From assembly GCA_045862995.1 (NCBI GenBank), contig BTVX01000018.1, forward strand, positions 1 through 64,000: a DNA stretch of 64,000 bases, given 5' to 3'. The notes beneath the pieces are model-generated. The model did no database searches. It was not told the origin of the DNA and saw nothing but the letters and a program-made list of their open reading frames with translations. The position numbers and the translations under genes were made by a program. This document shows, piece by piece, positions 16,762-25,747 of the stretch. Numbering within the stretch: the first letter of the stretch is position 1; every line of letters begins with the position of its first letter. This DNA comes from UBA2387 sp019454665 (GTDB lineage: Bacteria; Armatimonadota; Fimbriimonadia; Fimbriimonadales; Fimbriimonadaceae).

Positions 16762-17722
16762 GGGGTGCCACGGTCTGCGCGGGTCTTGACCTTCCGAAAG
16801 TCCACACCCCCCGTCCCGCCAGACCGTGATCCGATCGAAAACCAGCCAGGGGTGCCACGGTCTGGGCGGGTCTTGGCCTTCCGAAAGTCCATCACCTCCC
16901 GTGCCCGCCAGACCGTGATCCCATCGCCATGACCAGCCAGGGGTGCCACGGTCTGCGCGGGTCTTGGCCCTCCGAAAGACCATCACCCTCCCGTCCCGCC
17001 AGACCGTGATCCCATCGCCATGACCTGCACGGCCTGCCGGGCAGCAACGCAGCCGACGAAGCGAACGTTGACCAGTGCCCGGACAGGCCGTGGCACCCCC
17101 GTTTGGGAAGTCGGAATCGCGCGGGGTGCCACGGTCTGGGCGGGTCTTGGCCCTCCGAAAGTCCATCACCTCCCGTCCCGCCAGACCGTGATCCTATCGC
17201 CATGACTTGCACGGCCTGCCGGGCCAAAACGCAGCCGAAGAAGCGAACGTTGGCCAGTGCCCGGACAGGCCGTGGCACCCCCGTTGGGGAAGCCGTAATC
17301 GCTCGGGGTGCCACGGTCTGGGCGGGTCTTGAGCCTTCCGAAAGTCCATCACCTCCCGTGCCCGCCAGACCGTGATCCTATCGCCATGACCTGCACGGCC
17401 TGCCGGGCCGAAACGCAGCCGAAGAAGCGAACGTTGGCCAGTGCCCGGACAGGCCGTGGCACCCCNNNNNNNNNNNNNNNNNNNNNNNNNNNNNNNNNNN
17501 NNNNNNNNNNNNNNNNNNNNNNNNNNNNNNNNNNNNNNNNNNNNNNNNNNNNNNNNNNNNNNNNNGGGGTGCCACGGTCTGGGCGGGTCTTGAGCCTTCC
17601 GAAAGTCCATCACCTCCCGTCCCGCCAGACCGTGATCCTATCGCCATGACCTGCACGGCCTGCCGGGCAGAAACGCCCGGCCGCCGCAAGACAGACCAGG
17701 CCCGGTCAGGCCGTGGCACCCC
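16762..17722. repeat. Tandem array of composite palindromic repeat, locus B (about 183-bp period)
   Basis: The same repeat family as at 8568, in the opposite orientation. Two short units (16762 and 16849) contain only the GGTCTG hairpin. Four full units start at 16940, 17123, 17305 and 17566. Each full unit begins GGGGTGCCACGGTCTGGGCGGG, has CCCGCCAGACCGTG as the returning arm, then CACGGCCTGCCGGGC, and ends GCCCGGACAGGCCGTGGCACCCC. Spacers of about 23 bp carry CGTTTGGGAAGTCG-like sequence. The array fills the space between ftsY and the MFS gene; nothing else is seen in it. Confidence 0.9.
17466..17565. other. Assembly gap (100 N) inside repeat array B
   Basis: Exactly 100 N between the GTGGCACCCC end of one unit and the GGGGTGCCACGG start of the next. 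The missing sequence may be only the 23-bp spacer or any number of further units. Confidence 0.98.
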
Positions 17723-17752
17723 CGTTTGGGAAGTCGTATCGTCGGGCCCGAC

Positions 17753-19141
17753 TCACACCGCCGCTTCCTGCGGCAGGGCGCCTACGGGCGCCTCCGGAAG
17801 CGGCTCGCTTCCGTCCAGATTCCCCGGGATCGTCGCCAAACGGAACGGGCGGATCAGCAGACCCGTCAACGCGACCACCATCATGCCGCCGCCCATGATC
17901 AAGAACATCGCCACGACCCCGAGCTTCTCTAACAACACGCCACCCAAGCCATAACCGATCGGCATCACGCCGATGGACATGGTGACCAGCACGCTGTTTA
18001 CGCGCCCGCGCAACGCATCCGGCGTCGTCACCTGGATGAACGTGTTCGTCGGGATTTGCGCGAACGGGACGGACAGACCCGCCGCGAAGTTGAGCAGCCC
18101 CACAAACACGATGCCCAGAACCACCGTCTGCTTGAGCGCCCACTCCGAGGTCCCCTGCCAGCCCATCGAGTCGGCCATGCGCGCAAGGAACGGGCCCACC
18201 TCCGGCCCCAACGCGAACGGCATCACCGTCGCGCCGCAGACGGCTAGGCCCACGATGTAGCCGATGCCCACGCGCCGCACGTTGAGCGAAGCCACCCAAA
18301 ACGACGCGAACACCATGCCGACGAAGAACGTCAGCTCCAGGATCGCCACCGTTTCCGGGCGTCCGCCGAACCACTTGTCGTTGGCGGCCAGGTAGATCAC
18401 GAAGAACGGAGAGATCATCAAGTTGAGCGCCAGGCTCAGCCCCATGAGCGCCTTGAGTTCGGCCCGACTCAGGATGTACTTGATGCCCTCGCGGAACTCG
18501 CGCCAGCCGCTCACCTTGTGCTCCTCGTCGCGTTGCGGCAGGAGTTTCGGGAGCTTCGCCACGAAGATCGCCGACCCGAAGAACGTCAGCGAGTTGAGCG
18601 AGATGGTCACGGCGAAGAACAGCTTGGGGTCGAGGTTGTACAGCAGGCTCAGGACGCCGGCGCTCAGGCCGAGCCCGATGATGGGCACCATGTTCTGCGT
18701 GGCCGTGCTGAACGAGTTGGCCTTGAGCAGTTCGGCAGCCGGGACGAGCGCCGGAATCGCCGCACTCTTGGCCGGGAGGAACACGGCGCGGAGCGTGGAC
18801 ATCACGAAGGCGGTCGAAGCCAGCAGCCAAACCGGCGTGGTCGGCGCTAGGAACACCAGCGCGCCAAGACTCAGCAGGAACGTCCCGCTGGCGATGTCCG
18901 AGAGCCACATGATGCGCTTGCGGTCGAACTTGTCCGCCAGCACGCCCGCCGAGGGGCCGAAAAGAACGTAGGGCAAGGTCTCGCACGCGCCGACCAAGCC
19001 GACCATTGCGTCGTTGCCCGTGATCTTCTTGACCATGAACATGAAGACCACGAAGTACAGCGAGTCCCCGATCTGGGAGATGAGTTGGCCCAGCCAGAGG
19101 TTCTTGAAGCCGCGATGGCGCAGGATATCGGTGGCAAGCAT
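17753..19141 (-). CDS. MFS transporter (MFS_3 / EntS-like group)
   Basis: A 462-residue membrane protein with about 12 predicted helices. The N-terminal RGFKNLWLGQLISQIGDSLYFV and the loop 2-3 motif GVLADKFDRKRIM are typical of the MFS_3 exporters that resemble EntS. The centre (about residues 200-225) has a charged cytoplasmic loop. A C-terminal tail rich in Glu, Pro and Ala extends past the last helix. Relatives export siderophores, drugs or other small molecules by proton antiport; the substrate is unknown. It has its own space, between repeat array B and gpsA. Confidence 0.85.
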   Translation of the reverse strand: MLATDILRHRGFKNLWLGQLISQIGDSLYFVVFMFMVKKITGNDAMVGLVGACETLPYVLFGPSAGVLADKFDRKRIMWLSDIASGTFLLSLGALVFLAPTTPVWLLASTAFVMSTLRAVFLPAKSAAIPALVPAAELLKANSFSTATQNMVPIIGLGLSAGVLSLLYNLDPKLFFAVTISLNSLTFFGSAIFVAKLPKLLPQRDEEHKVSGWREFREGIKYILSRAELKALMGLSLALNLMISPFFVIYLAANDKWFGGRPETVAILELTFFVGMVFASFWVASLNVRRVGIGYIVGLAVCGATVMPFALGPEVGPFLARMADSMGWQGTSEWALKQTVVLGIVFVGLLNFAAGLSVPFAQIPTNTFIQVTTPDALRGRVNSVLVTMSIGVMPIGYGLGGVLLEKLGVVAMFLIMGGGMMVVALTGLLIRPFRLATIPGNLDGSEPLPEAPVGALPQEAAV

Positions 19142-19260
19142 AAGGGAACGGTTCTTGGGTCGGTCGTGGACGACGCCCCGGTTGATTCGGCCGGAAAGTG
19201 GGGGCGCGGTCGGAGGAGTAAGGCCGACTTAAAGCAGAACCATTCGCATAACGCGAGTGA

Positions 19261-20292
19261 CTATGACACATCCAGGCGGTGCTCCAGATGGGACTCCGGG
19301 CCCACCAGAATCGCCTCTTCCTTCGGCAAACGCTCCATCAGGCGCGAAACGCCTTCGAGCGGGCGGATGCGCCCGCGGATCACCAACTCGATCGCCTCGA
19401 ACACGGGCATCTCCACGCCGTGCCTTCGGGCCAACACGCCGACGCACTCGCTGGTCGCCACGCCTTCGGCCACCTGCCCGACTTCGTCGAGTGCGTTGTG
19501 CAGCGACTGCCCTTGGCCCAACGCGTAGCCGACGCGGTAGTTGCGGCTGAGGCGGCTGTTGGCCGTCGCGAACAGGTCGCCCACGCCCGCGATGCCCATG
19601 AAGGTCTCCAGTTTTGCGCCCATCGCCAGACCGAGCTTGGTCATCTCGTAAAGGCCCCGCGCGAGCAAGGCACCCTTCGAGTTGTCGCCAAAACCCAGGC
19701 CATCCGAAACGCCCGCGGCGATGGCGAGCACGTTCTTGAGCGCACCGGCCAGCTCGACCCCGACCAGATCGCGCGAGACGTACACGCGGAACGTGGGTCC
19801 GGAGAACGCCGCGCGGACCCGATCGGCGACATCCAAGTCGGGCGACGCGGCAACGGCGGCGGTGGGAATGCCGCGTACGATTTCGACGGCCAGATTCGGC
19901 CCGCTGAGCGCGGCGACCCTTGCGCTTTTCGTCGTCGGGTGCGTGGCGAGCAACTCGTGCATGAGCAGGGCTTGCGTGGGATCAATGCCTTTGCTGGCCA
20001 GGGCGACGAGCGCGGCTTCGCCGCGAACATGGGGGAGCATCGCCCGAACGGCGCCGGCAGGCACGGCGACGACCCACAGTTCGGCCTGCTCGGGGACCTC
20101 GCTCAACGCGCAGTAGCGGACGTTTTGAGGAATGGCGAACCCCGGCAGATACCGGACGTTCTCCCGCGAAGCCGCCATCGAACGCATCTCGTCTTCGTCT
20201 CGACCCACGAGCGCGACCTCGATGCCGTTGCGGGCAAGGAGAATGGCGAGCGCCGTGCCCCAACTGCCGGCGCCGAGGACGGTCGCGTTCAT
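19261..20292 (-). CDS. gpsA: Glycerol-3-phosphate dehydrogenase [NAD(P)+]
   Basis: A 343-residue GpsA. The NAD fingerprint GAGSWGTALA is at residues 7-16, SKGID at about 109, the segment SGPNLAVEIVRG follows and the catalytic lysine lies in GALKNVLAIAAG. It reduces dihydroxyacetone phosphate to sn-glycerol-3-phosphate for phospholipid synthesis in the cytoplasm. The length is normal for the family (330-345). The start codon is only 6 bases after a TACAAT box, which suggests a leaderless or nearly leaderless mRNA. The gene downstream on this strand is the MFS transporter, 119 bases away. Confidence 0.97.
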   Translation of the reverse strand: MNATVLGAGSWGTALAILLARNGIEVALVGRDEDEMRSMAASRENVRYLPGFAIPQNVRYCALSEVPEQAELWVVAVPAGAVRAMLPHVRGEAALVALASKGIDPTQALLMHELLATHPTTKSARVAALSGPNLAVEIVRGIPTAAVAASPDLDVADRVRAAFSGPTFRVYVSRDLVGVELAGALKNVLAIAAGVSDGLGFGDNSKGALLARGLYEMTKLGLAMGAKLETFMGIAGVGDLFATANSRLSRNYRVGYALGQGQSLHNALDEVGQVAEGVATSECVGVLARRHGVEMPVFEAIELVIRGRIRPLEGVSRLMERLPKEEAILVGPESHLEHRLDVS

Positions 20293-20298
20293 GAACGG

Positions 20299-20304
20299 AT
20301 TGTA
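20299..20304 (-). promoter_or_regulatory. Near-consensus -10 box of gpsA
   Basis: TACAAT on the minus strand ends 6 bases before the gpsA ATG. No good -35 is visible at 16-18 bases. There is no Shine-Dalgarno sequence between the box and the ATG. Confidence 0.5.
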
Positions 20305-20309
20305 CTAGG

Positions 20310-21659
20310 CTAGGCTGTGGGCGAATCGCTCATCGGCTGCCTTGGTCGCTTGAACGACGCGGGGAACGAGACCTCGATGTCGTCGCCCTGGCCCATGTCG
20401 TCCAAGCCATTCGGGCCGAACGAGCGGAAGCGGAATCCTTCGCCCGCCGTCGCCTCGAACAGGCAGGGCATGCCCGTCCAAGGGTCGGTGGGCATCGTCG
20501 GTGGGCGAGTCTCGAACTTCGGTCGCGGTCCCATTTTGGCGACGATCTCCAGGATCGCGGGCATCATGGCCATGCGCGCTTGTTCGCGCCCCACCGATTG
20601 AACCCAGCCCGCCATGATGGGAGCGAAGAGTTCGACGCGCTTGCCGACCAAGCCTTCCTTCTTCGCCTGAGCCTGCAATTGCGTCTCCAAGTCGCGGATC
20701 GCATTGAATCGGGTGGGCAGGTCGTGCTTGGGGTCGGCGGCGACGTAGAAGTCCGTGTAGAAACGAAGCAGCCTCGCCCTCACGCCCTTGCGCAAGGCGT
20801 CCCGGTCCACCAGCCGGTAGGTGAAGTCGTCCAGCTTGGGCATGGGGGCTTCGCCCTCTTGCGGCTGGCCTTCCGAGGTGAAGTGCCGCATCAGTTGGGC
20901 GTCGCCGAAATCCACATCGAGCACCATGGCGACTTCGCCCGGCAGGCCCGCCCGCAAGTCGCACGGCGTCGCCTCGGTCAGGGCGACGAACTCGGGGTCA
21001 CCCGCCCATTGCGGTTGGGCTTCGACCACTTCGAGGAGCGTGTGGTCGCCGATGGCTCGGATCGCCACCGACACGAGCGTCGCGATGAGGATGGGTTCGT
21101 CGTCGGCATGCTCCGAAACGCGCCGAATGCCCGTCAGGGTGCGCAGGGTCGCGTCGCGCCGTCCAGCCTTGGCGTGCAATCGCGCCTCCGAGGCCATGAC
21201 CTTGGCCAACTGCCTCATGTCGGCGTACTCGGGAAGCAGCGTGCTCACGTGGTTCGACCAGTCTCGGTCGAACACGCAGACCGGCTTGGACAAGGCGCGT
21301 TCGGCGATTTCGAGCGCGGGGCGGATGGTGGCGATGGCTTGAGAGGTCTCGGCGTCGCTGACGATGCGCGAGCCGACCCGACCGGTGGCCGCGATGACGT
21401 AGGCTTCGCGCTCGGCTTTGTCTGCGCTCCTGGCCCACGCCACGAAGGCGCGATAATCGGGTCCCGCGTTCCGATCAGGCGGAGCGGTGGGCAGAGCCTT
21501 CTTGAAATCGAGTTCGAGTCCCGACGCCTTCGCCGCTTCCATAGCGGCATCGTAATCGGCGGCGGCGTTCCAGGCGTGATGATTGACCCCCCGACGCACC
21601 CCGAATCCCACCAGCGCCAGCAGCGCCACAACGACCAAAACTCCCGCGAACTTCCTCAT
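20310..21659 (-). CDS. Membrane-anchored protein of unknown function with a GspG-like C-terminal segment
   Basis: A 449-residue protein with one N-terminal membrane helix (about residues 5-22) and a large, mostly helical, hydrophilic domain. The last 60 residues contain TDPWTGMPCLFE, FRFRSFGPNGLDD and GDDIEV. This pattern (DPW.G.P, S.GP.G.DD, DDI) is seen at the C-terminus of GspG-type pseudopilins and of many uncharacterised exported proteins of related bacteria. There is no prepilin leader. The start at 21659 has an in-frame ATG 12 bases upstream (21671) as an alternative. It ends 17 bases before the gpsA start codon. Function unknown. Confidence 0.65.
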   Translation of the reverse strand: MRKFAGVLVVVALLALVGFGVRRGVNHHAWNAAADYDAAMEAAKASGLELDFKKALPTAPPDRNAGPDYRAFVAWARSADKAEREAYVIAATGRVGSRIVSDAETSQAIATIRPALEIAERALSKPVCVFDRDWSNHVSTLLPEYADMRQLAKVMASEARLHAKAGRRDATLRTLTGIRRVSEHADDEPILIATLVSVAIRAIGDHTLLEVVEAQPQWAGDPEFVALTEATPCDLRAGLPGEVAMVLDVDFGDAQLMRHFTSEGQPQEGEAPMPKLDDFTYRLVDRDALRKGVRARLLRFYTDFYVAADPKHDLPTRFNAIRDLETQLQAQAKKEGLVGKRVELFAPIMAGWVQSVGREQARMAMMPAILEIVAKMGPRPKFETRPPTMPTDPWTGMPCLFEATAGEGFRFRSFGPNGLDDMGQGDDIEVSFPASFKRPRQPMSDSPTA

Positions 21660-21694
21660 GGCACTTACCATTCTAGCGCAGGGCCGAACAATGT

Positions 21695-21849
21695 GGGTGC
21701 CACGGTCTGTGCGGGTCTTGACCTTACGAAAGCCCATCACCTCCCGTCCCGCCAGACCGAGATCCGATCGCCGAAACCCACACCGCCTGCCGGGCAGAGA
21801 CACCTCAACCATCCCAAGACAACCATGCCCGGTCGGGCCGTAGCACCCC
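21695..21849. repeat. Single degenerate copy of the composite palindromic repeat, locus C
   Basis: About 155 bp from GGGTGCCACGGTCTG to GGGCCGTAGCACCCC, in the orientation of array B. The internal arms CCCGCCAGACCG and CCGCCTGCCGGGC are present but diverged. It fills most of the 254-base space between the membrane-anchored protein gene and argB. Confidence 0.85.
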
Positions 21850-21913
21850 GTTGCGAAGGTCGACTCGACTCTCCACATGCTTCCCTCCGCTCCCGATCAG
21901 GTAGAAACGGACC

Positions 21914-22768
21914 GTGCCGATGCCCGACGCCCAGTTTCAGGGCGAAATCCTCAACCAGGCCCTGCCCTACATCCAAAAGTTCCAAGGCGCCACGTTCGTC
22001 ATCAAGTACGGCGGCAGCGCCTTGCGCGACCCGCGCCACCTGCGCACGCTCACGCGCAACGTGCTGATGCTCCAACTCGTCGGCATCAAGCCCATCCTCG
22101 TGCACGGAGGCGGGCCGGAGATCGACAAGTGGCTCCAGAAACTGGGCATCTCCAAGCAGACCGTGGGCGGGCTGCGCGTCACCGACGACGCCACGATGGA
22201 GGTCGTCGAGATGGCCCTTGGACGGGCGAACAAGTCGCTCGTCAGCGAAATCCAGCAGGCCGGCGGACAAGCCGTGGGCGTGAGCGGACGCGATGGCAAC
22301 CTGCTCGTCGCCGAGCCCGTTTCGGAGGAACTCGGGCGCGTCGGCTCGGTGGTGCAGGTCAACCCCGGCATCTTGGGCACGCTCCTCGACGGCGGGTTCG
22401 TGCCCGTCGTCTGCTCGGTGGGCACCGACGCCGAGGGCAACGCGATGAACGTGAACGCCGACGCCGCCGCGTCCGCCATCGCGGGGGCGCTCCATGCCAC
22501 CAAGCTCGTGCTGATGCTCGACACCGACGGCGTGCTGAGCGACCGCAACGATCCCTCCTCGCTCATCACGCGGCTCTCGGCGGCGCAAGCCCGTCAGCTC
22601 ATCGCGAACGGCAAGGCGAGCGACGGCATGATCCCCAAACTCGAGGCCGCTCTTGAAGCTCTGGACGACGGCGTGGGCGGCGTGCACCTGCTCAACGGCA
22701 AGACGGCCAACGCGTTGCTCATCGAAGTCTTCACCGATGCGGGCATTGGCACGATGATGACCCGCTAG
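21914..22768 (+). CDS. argB: Acetylglutamate kinase
   Basis: A 284-residue ArgB of the amino-acid kinase family. Typical segments are VIKYGGSAL (about residues 30-38), LVHGGGPEIDKWL, GLRVTDDATMEVVEM, VGVSGRDGNLL and VNADAAASAIAGALHATKLVLMLDTDGVL. It phosphorylates N-acetylglutamate in the second step of arginine synthesis. The start is GTG at 21914, with an in-frame ATG at 21920 as the alternative. TAGAAA lies 6 bases before the GTG. No other arginine gene is adjacent. The next gene starts 8 bases after the stop. Confidence 0.96.
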   Translation: MPMPDAQFQGEILNQALPYIQKFQGATFVIKYGGSALRDPRHLRTLTRNVLMLQLVGIKPILVHGGGPEIDKWLQKLGISKQTVGGLRVTDDATMEVVEMALGRANKSLVSEIQQAGGQAVGVSGRDGNLLVAEPVSEELGRVGSVVQVNPGILGTLLDGGFVPVVCSVGTDAEGNAMNVNADAAASAIAGALHATKLVLMLDTDGVLSDRNDPSSLITRLSAAQARQLIANGKASDGMIPKLEAALEALDDGVGGVHLLNGKTANALLIEVFTDAGIGTMMTR

Positions 22769-22776
22769 AATGAGCC

Positions 22777-23532
22777 ATGCACCTGCGCGACCTCGCTTGG
22801 CCCGACGTGCGCGACCTCTCTCGCGACATGGTCGTCCTCATCCCGACCGGCTCGCTTGAGCAGCACGGGCCCCACCTGCCCCTGTTCACCGATTCCATCC
22901 TCGCCACCGCGGTGGCCGAGGCCGTCGAGGCGCGGCTCCCCGAGGAAGTCCTGCTCACGCCGACGCTTTGGCTGGGCGCGTCCACGCACCACCTGGCGTT
23001 TCCCGGCACGCTGTCCAACTCGTTCGAGGCCTACATGGGCGCGGTTGACGCCGTGATCGAGTCGCTGATCCCGCACGGCTTCCACCGGTTCTACGTGCTG
23101 AACGGGCACGGTGGGAACACGGACGCCAATTCGATGGTGTTGCGCAACCTCAAGGCCAAGTACCCCGAACTCACGCTGGGGCACTCGGGCTACTTCGCGT
23201 TCGTGCCGCCGGAGGCGTATGCCGTGCTGGAAGGGCCGATCAAGGGCATCCGCCATGCGTGCGAAGCCGAGGCCAGCATGATCCTGCACCTGCGCCCCGA
23301 ACTCGTTCGGACGGACCGTCTGCGCGACGACGGCATGGAACCCGACCCGCCCATTCGGGGTCTGGTGCTGCACTTCGACGAGGAAACCGAGGAGGGGTCG
23401 TACGGCTACGCGACGCTTGCCACGGCAGCCAAGGGCAAGGTCCTGTTCGAAGCGGCGGTCGAAGGCGTGACGCGTGAACTGGCGGCGCTGGCCGAGGGCT
23501 TCATCCTCCGCTCGCTTCCCGAGCGTAGCTGA
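22777..23532 (+). CDS. Creatininase-family amidohydrolase
   Basis: A 251-residue protein of the creatininase/MftE fold. Metal ligands are visible in GSLEQHGPHLPLFTDS (E28, H30, D39), in LNGHGGNTDAN (about residue 110) and in the EAEAS segment (about 166). Family members include creatinine amidohydrolase, FAPy deformylase and mycofactocin MftE, so the reaction cannot be fixed. The start overlaps TAGAAT (22766-22771), which also contains the argB stop codon. Its last 6 codons lie inside a 44-bp repeat, and it overlaps the convergent gene at 23501 by 32 bases. Confidence 0.88.
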   Translation: MHLRDLAWPDVRDLSRDMVVLIPTGSLEQHGPHLPLFTDSILATAVAEAVEARLPEEVLLTPTLWLGASTHHLAFPGTLSNSFEAYMGAVDAVIESLIPHGFHRFYVLNGHGGNTDANSMVLRNLKAKYPELTLGHSGYFAFVPPEAYAVLEGPIKGIRHACEAEASMILHLRPELVRTDRLRDDGMEPDPPIRGLVLHFDEETEEGSYGYATLATAAKGKVLFEAAVEGVTRELAALAEGFILRSLPERS

Positions 23533-24634
23533 GGCGGAGGTCGGGGCCGAGGCGTCTCGAACCGCTCCCGTTCAAGCTCTTCATTCTCCTAACTGGTCGG
23601 TAGGTGTCAATCCGCATACGCTCGGGGATCGCCGATCTCGCCATGGTTGAAATGTCTTCGACTATGTTGGCAACCGCAACGTTGCCATCCTTCTGAACCA
23701 CTGTCCCAAACACGGTCCGATCCCCTCCAACCTTGGCGGCGACTTCGGAGTCAACAACGGGAATGATTAGGATGTCCCCCACGTGCAAGAGCCCTAGTTC
23801 ACCCACAATAACCACGGACCGACGATCTGCGGCCATACTCTCGACAGACATAGTCGGCTCGGTCGCTGGAACCTGATCACCCCGCACGGCTTTCATGGCC
23901 GAAGCCAATTGATCTGCAAGGTTTACGGCGACGCCATCAAGGACACCCGTCGTGAGCCTTAGCTCACCAGACAACTTCCGCTTGGATTGCTCAAACTTAT
24001 GGTCAACGGCTCGCCTTGGAAATGTGAATATCCAGATGGTCACATACTCGGTGTGCGAGAGTTCCAGGTTCCGAGCTCGATAGATCTCTGATTTTCCCTC
24101 GCCGTGGATCGTGGGCACCGATTGGACGCTGACCCCGCGCATCGCATCAAACACATTAACGCGCATCTGGACACTGACCGTCTCTGTGATCTTGCGGGAC
24201 TCAGCGAGCAAGTCTCTTGCCATCTCAAGGGGCAGGTTCTTCAGGATGCCCGACACGGAACTACCCACATACTCGTCTTCGACGTTGCGTTCCACGACAA
24301 AGGTCAGCTTCACACGATGGGTTGGCCGAACGAATCTTCCCCGCTCTCCACCCGGGAGCTTCTCATAGTAACCAGAGGTGTCACGATCGTCAACACCATA
24401 CCGATCACCACCACGATCACGTGACACAAACACGAGATCCTTCTGGATTCCAGCGTTCTCCAATGCGGACATGAAGAGATTCTCCAGTTCGCGCTTTTGG
24501 ACACTGATCCGTCCGCCCAGGGATGTTTCAACGCTCACTTCCAAGACCGGCGGATCAGCCTTGCGAGCACTAGACGACTGAGGAACGGGAATGACCCCGA
24601 AAGACAGCAAACTGAGAAACGCCACGACACCCAT
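23501..24634 (-). CDS. Exported protein of unknown function in an AT-richer segment
   Basis: A 377-residue protein with an N-terminal signal-like helix (about residues 1-15). The rest is predicted alpha/beta with no family I recognise. The region around 90-130 and 160-230 is beta-rich with a TPTHRVKLTFVVE-like strand pattern, and the C-terminal part (about 260-340) has repeated short strands. Base composition is visibly AT-richer than the neighbours and codon use differs, suggesting transfer. Its last 18 residues come from the 44-bp repeat that also encodes the end of RibD, so the natural C-terminus was probably before it. It is likely expressed from its own promoter at 24656. Confidence 0.65.
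   Translation of the reverse strand: MGVVAFLSLLSFGVIPVPQSSSARKADPPVLEVSVETSLGGRISVQKRELENLFMSALENAGIQKDLVFVSRDRGGDRYGVDDRDTSGYYEKLPGGERGRFVRPTHRVKLTFVVERNVEDEYVGSSVSGILKNLPLEMARDLLAESRKITETVSVQMRVNVFDAMRGVSVQSVPTIHGEGKSEIYRARNLELSHTEYVTIWIFTFPRRAVDHKFEQSKRKLSGELRLTTGVLDGVAVNLADQLASAMKAVRGDQVPATEPTMSVESMAADRRSVVIVGELGLLHVGDILIIPVVDSEVAAKVGGDRTVFGTVVQKDGNVAVANIVEDISTMARSAIPERMRIDTYRPVRRMKSLNGSGSRRLGPDLRLSYAREASGG
23516..23559. repeat. 44-bp direct repeat, copy 1
   Basis: Identical over 44 bases to 24704-24747. On the plus strand it holds the last codons and stop of the creatininase-family gene. On the minus strand it encodes RRLGPDLRLSYARE near the end of the unknown exported protein. Confidence 0.95.
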
Positions 24635-24640
24635 TGAATC

Positions 24641-24661
24641 ACCTCAATTGAGGTTACTATA
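24641..24661 (-). promoter_or_regulatory. -10 box and perfect palindrome at the start of the unknown exported gene
   Basis: TATAGT (24656-24661, minus strand) is a near-consensus -10. The perfect 14-bp palindrome ACCTCAATTGAGGT (24641-24654) follows, and contains the GAGGT Shine-Dalgarno sequence just before the ATG at 24634. The palindrome could be an operator or could hide the ribosome binding site. No convincing -35 is seen. Confidence 0.4.
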
Positions 24662-24694
24662 GAGCACGATCACCGCAAACCTGGGTCCTTTGCC

Positions 24695-25747
24695 TCAGTC
24701 CCTTTCCCGAGCGTAGCTGAGGCGGAGGTCGGGGCCGAGGCGTCTCGCCCGCAGGAGCGCGAAGCGTGGGCAGCCCGCCAAATCCGCTGCCTGCAATCCC
24801 TCCAACCAAGCCGGGCCGGCGCCGAGCGCCACGTTCCCCACAAACAGCTCCAGCCTGTCGGCGAGCCGGAGGAAGGCGGCGTGCGTCTGCCCGCCCCCTT
24901 CGACCAGCAGCCCCGTCACGCCTCGTGCGAACAGCGCGTCCAGCACCGCAAGGGGATCGAACCGCCCCTCGGGGGCATCCAATTCCACATCGCCTTCCCG
25001 CTCCGCCCGGCCAGTGGCGACGAAGCGCAGCGTGGGCAAGCCGTCGCCGAACAGCCGATGGGTCGCGGCCAGCCGCGCCGAGGGGTCCAAGACGACACGC
25101 AACGGCTGGTTGACCACCTGGCTCCTCGGGCCAAGGCGGACGGTCAACAGGGGGTCGTCGAGTTCCACCGTGCGCCGGCCGACCAGCACCGCTCCCATGT
25201 CGGCGCGCAGCCGGTGTCCCTCGCGCCGGGCCGCCGGCCCCGTGATCCACCGGCTCTCGCCCGATGGCAACGCAATGCGCCCATCCAGGCTGCACGCCGC
25301 CTTCAGGCACACGAAGGGCAGCCAGCGGCGCATCGCGGTCAGCCACGCGGAGTTCACCCGCTCCGCGCCCTCGGCACCCAACCCGAATTCGACCTCGACG
25401 CCCGCGTCGCGCAGCGCCTCCAGCCCGCCCGCAGCCTTGGGGTTGGGGTCGCGCACGGCGGCCGCCACGCGGCGCACGCCTGCGGCGATCAGCGCTTGCG
25501 AGCACGGGGGCGTTCGTCCGGTGTGATTGCAGGGCTCCAGCGTGACCAGCGCCGTCGCGCCCTTGGCCCGCTCTCCGGCCATTCGCAGGGCCATCGCTTC
25601 GGCATGAGGGCCGCCCGCGTAGGCGTGCCATCCTTCGCCGACCACCTCGCCATTTCTCAAGAGCACGCAACCGACGCGCGGATTGGGCGCGGGGTACCCC
25701 TTGGAGGCCAGGGCGATCGCCCGCGCCATCGCCTCGGCTTCGGTCAC
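24695..25747 (-). CDS. ribD: Bifunctional diaminohydroxyphosphoribosylaminopyrimidine deaminase/reductase
   Basis: A 350-residue RibD. The deaminase domain (residues 1-145) has the zinc motifs HAE (48-50) and EPCNHTGRTPPC (C73 and C82). The reductase domain (about 150-345) has KAACSLDGRIA, SRWITG and LLVEGGGQTHAAFL. It carries out the second and third steps of riboflavin synthesis in the cytoplasm. The GTG start at 25747 overlaps the stop of the small membrane protein gene by 4 bases. It is the last gene of the aroK-to-ribD operon. Its final residues (after YARE) come from the edge of the AT-richer segment. Confidence 0.95.
   Translation of the reverse strand: MTEAEAMARAIALASKGYPAPNPRVGCVLLRNGEVVGEGWHAYAGGPHAEAMALRMAGERAKGATALVTLEPCNHTGRTPPCSQALIAAGVRRVAAAVRDPNPKAAGGLEALRDAGVEVEFGLGAEGAERVNSAWLTAMRRWLPFVCLKAACSLDGRIALPSGESRWITGPAARREGHRLRADMGAVLVGRRTVELDDPLLTVRLGPRSQVVNQPLRVVLDPSARLAATHRLFGDGLPTLRFVATGRAEREGDVELDAPEGRFDPLAVLDALFARGVTGLLVEGGGQTHAAFLRLADRLELFVGNVALGAGPAWLEGLQAADLAGCPRFALLRARRLGPDLRLSYARERD
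24704..24747. repeat. 44-bp direct repeat, copy 2
   Basis: Identical to 23516-23559. Here it encodes RRLGPDLRLSYARE at the C-terminus of RibD, which fits the usual RibD ending, so this sequence probably originated as the ribD 3' end. Confidence 0.95.

Noticed and set aside
16762..17722. Possible CRISPR array
   Set aside because: The period is about 183 bp, the spacers are nearly identical to each other and the repeats are long palindromes. No cas gene is near.
23560..24703. Insertion sequence between the 44-bp repeats
   Set aside because: The single gene has no transposase motif, and the repeats are direct rather than inverted, with RibD-coding content. A foreign insertion remains likely, but not an IS.
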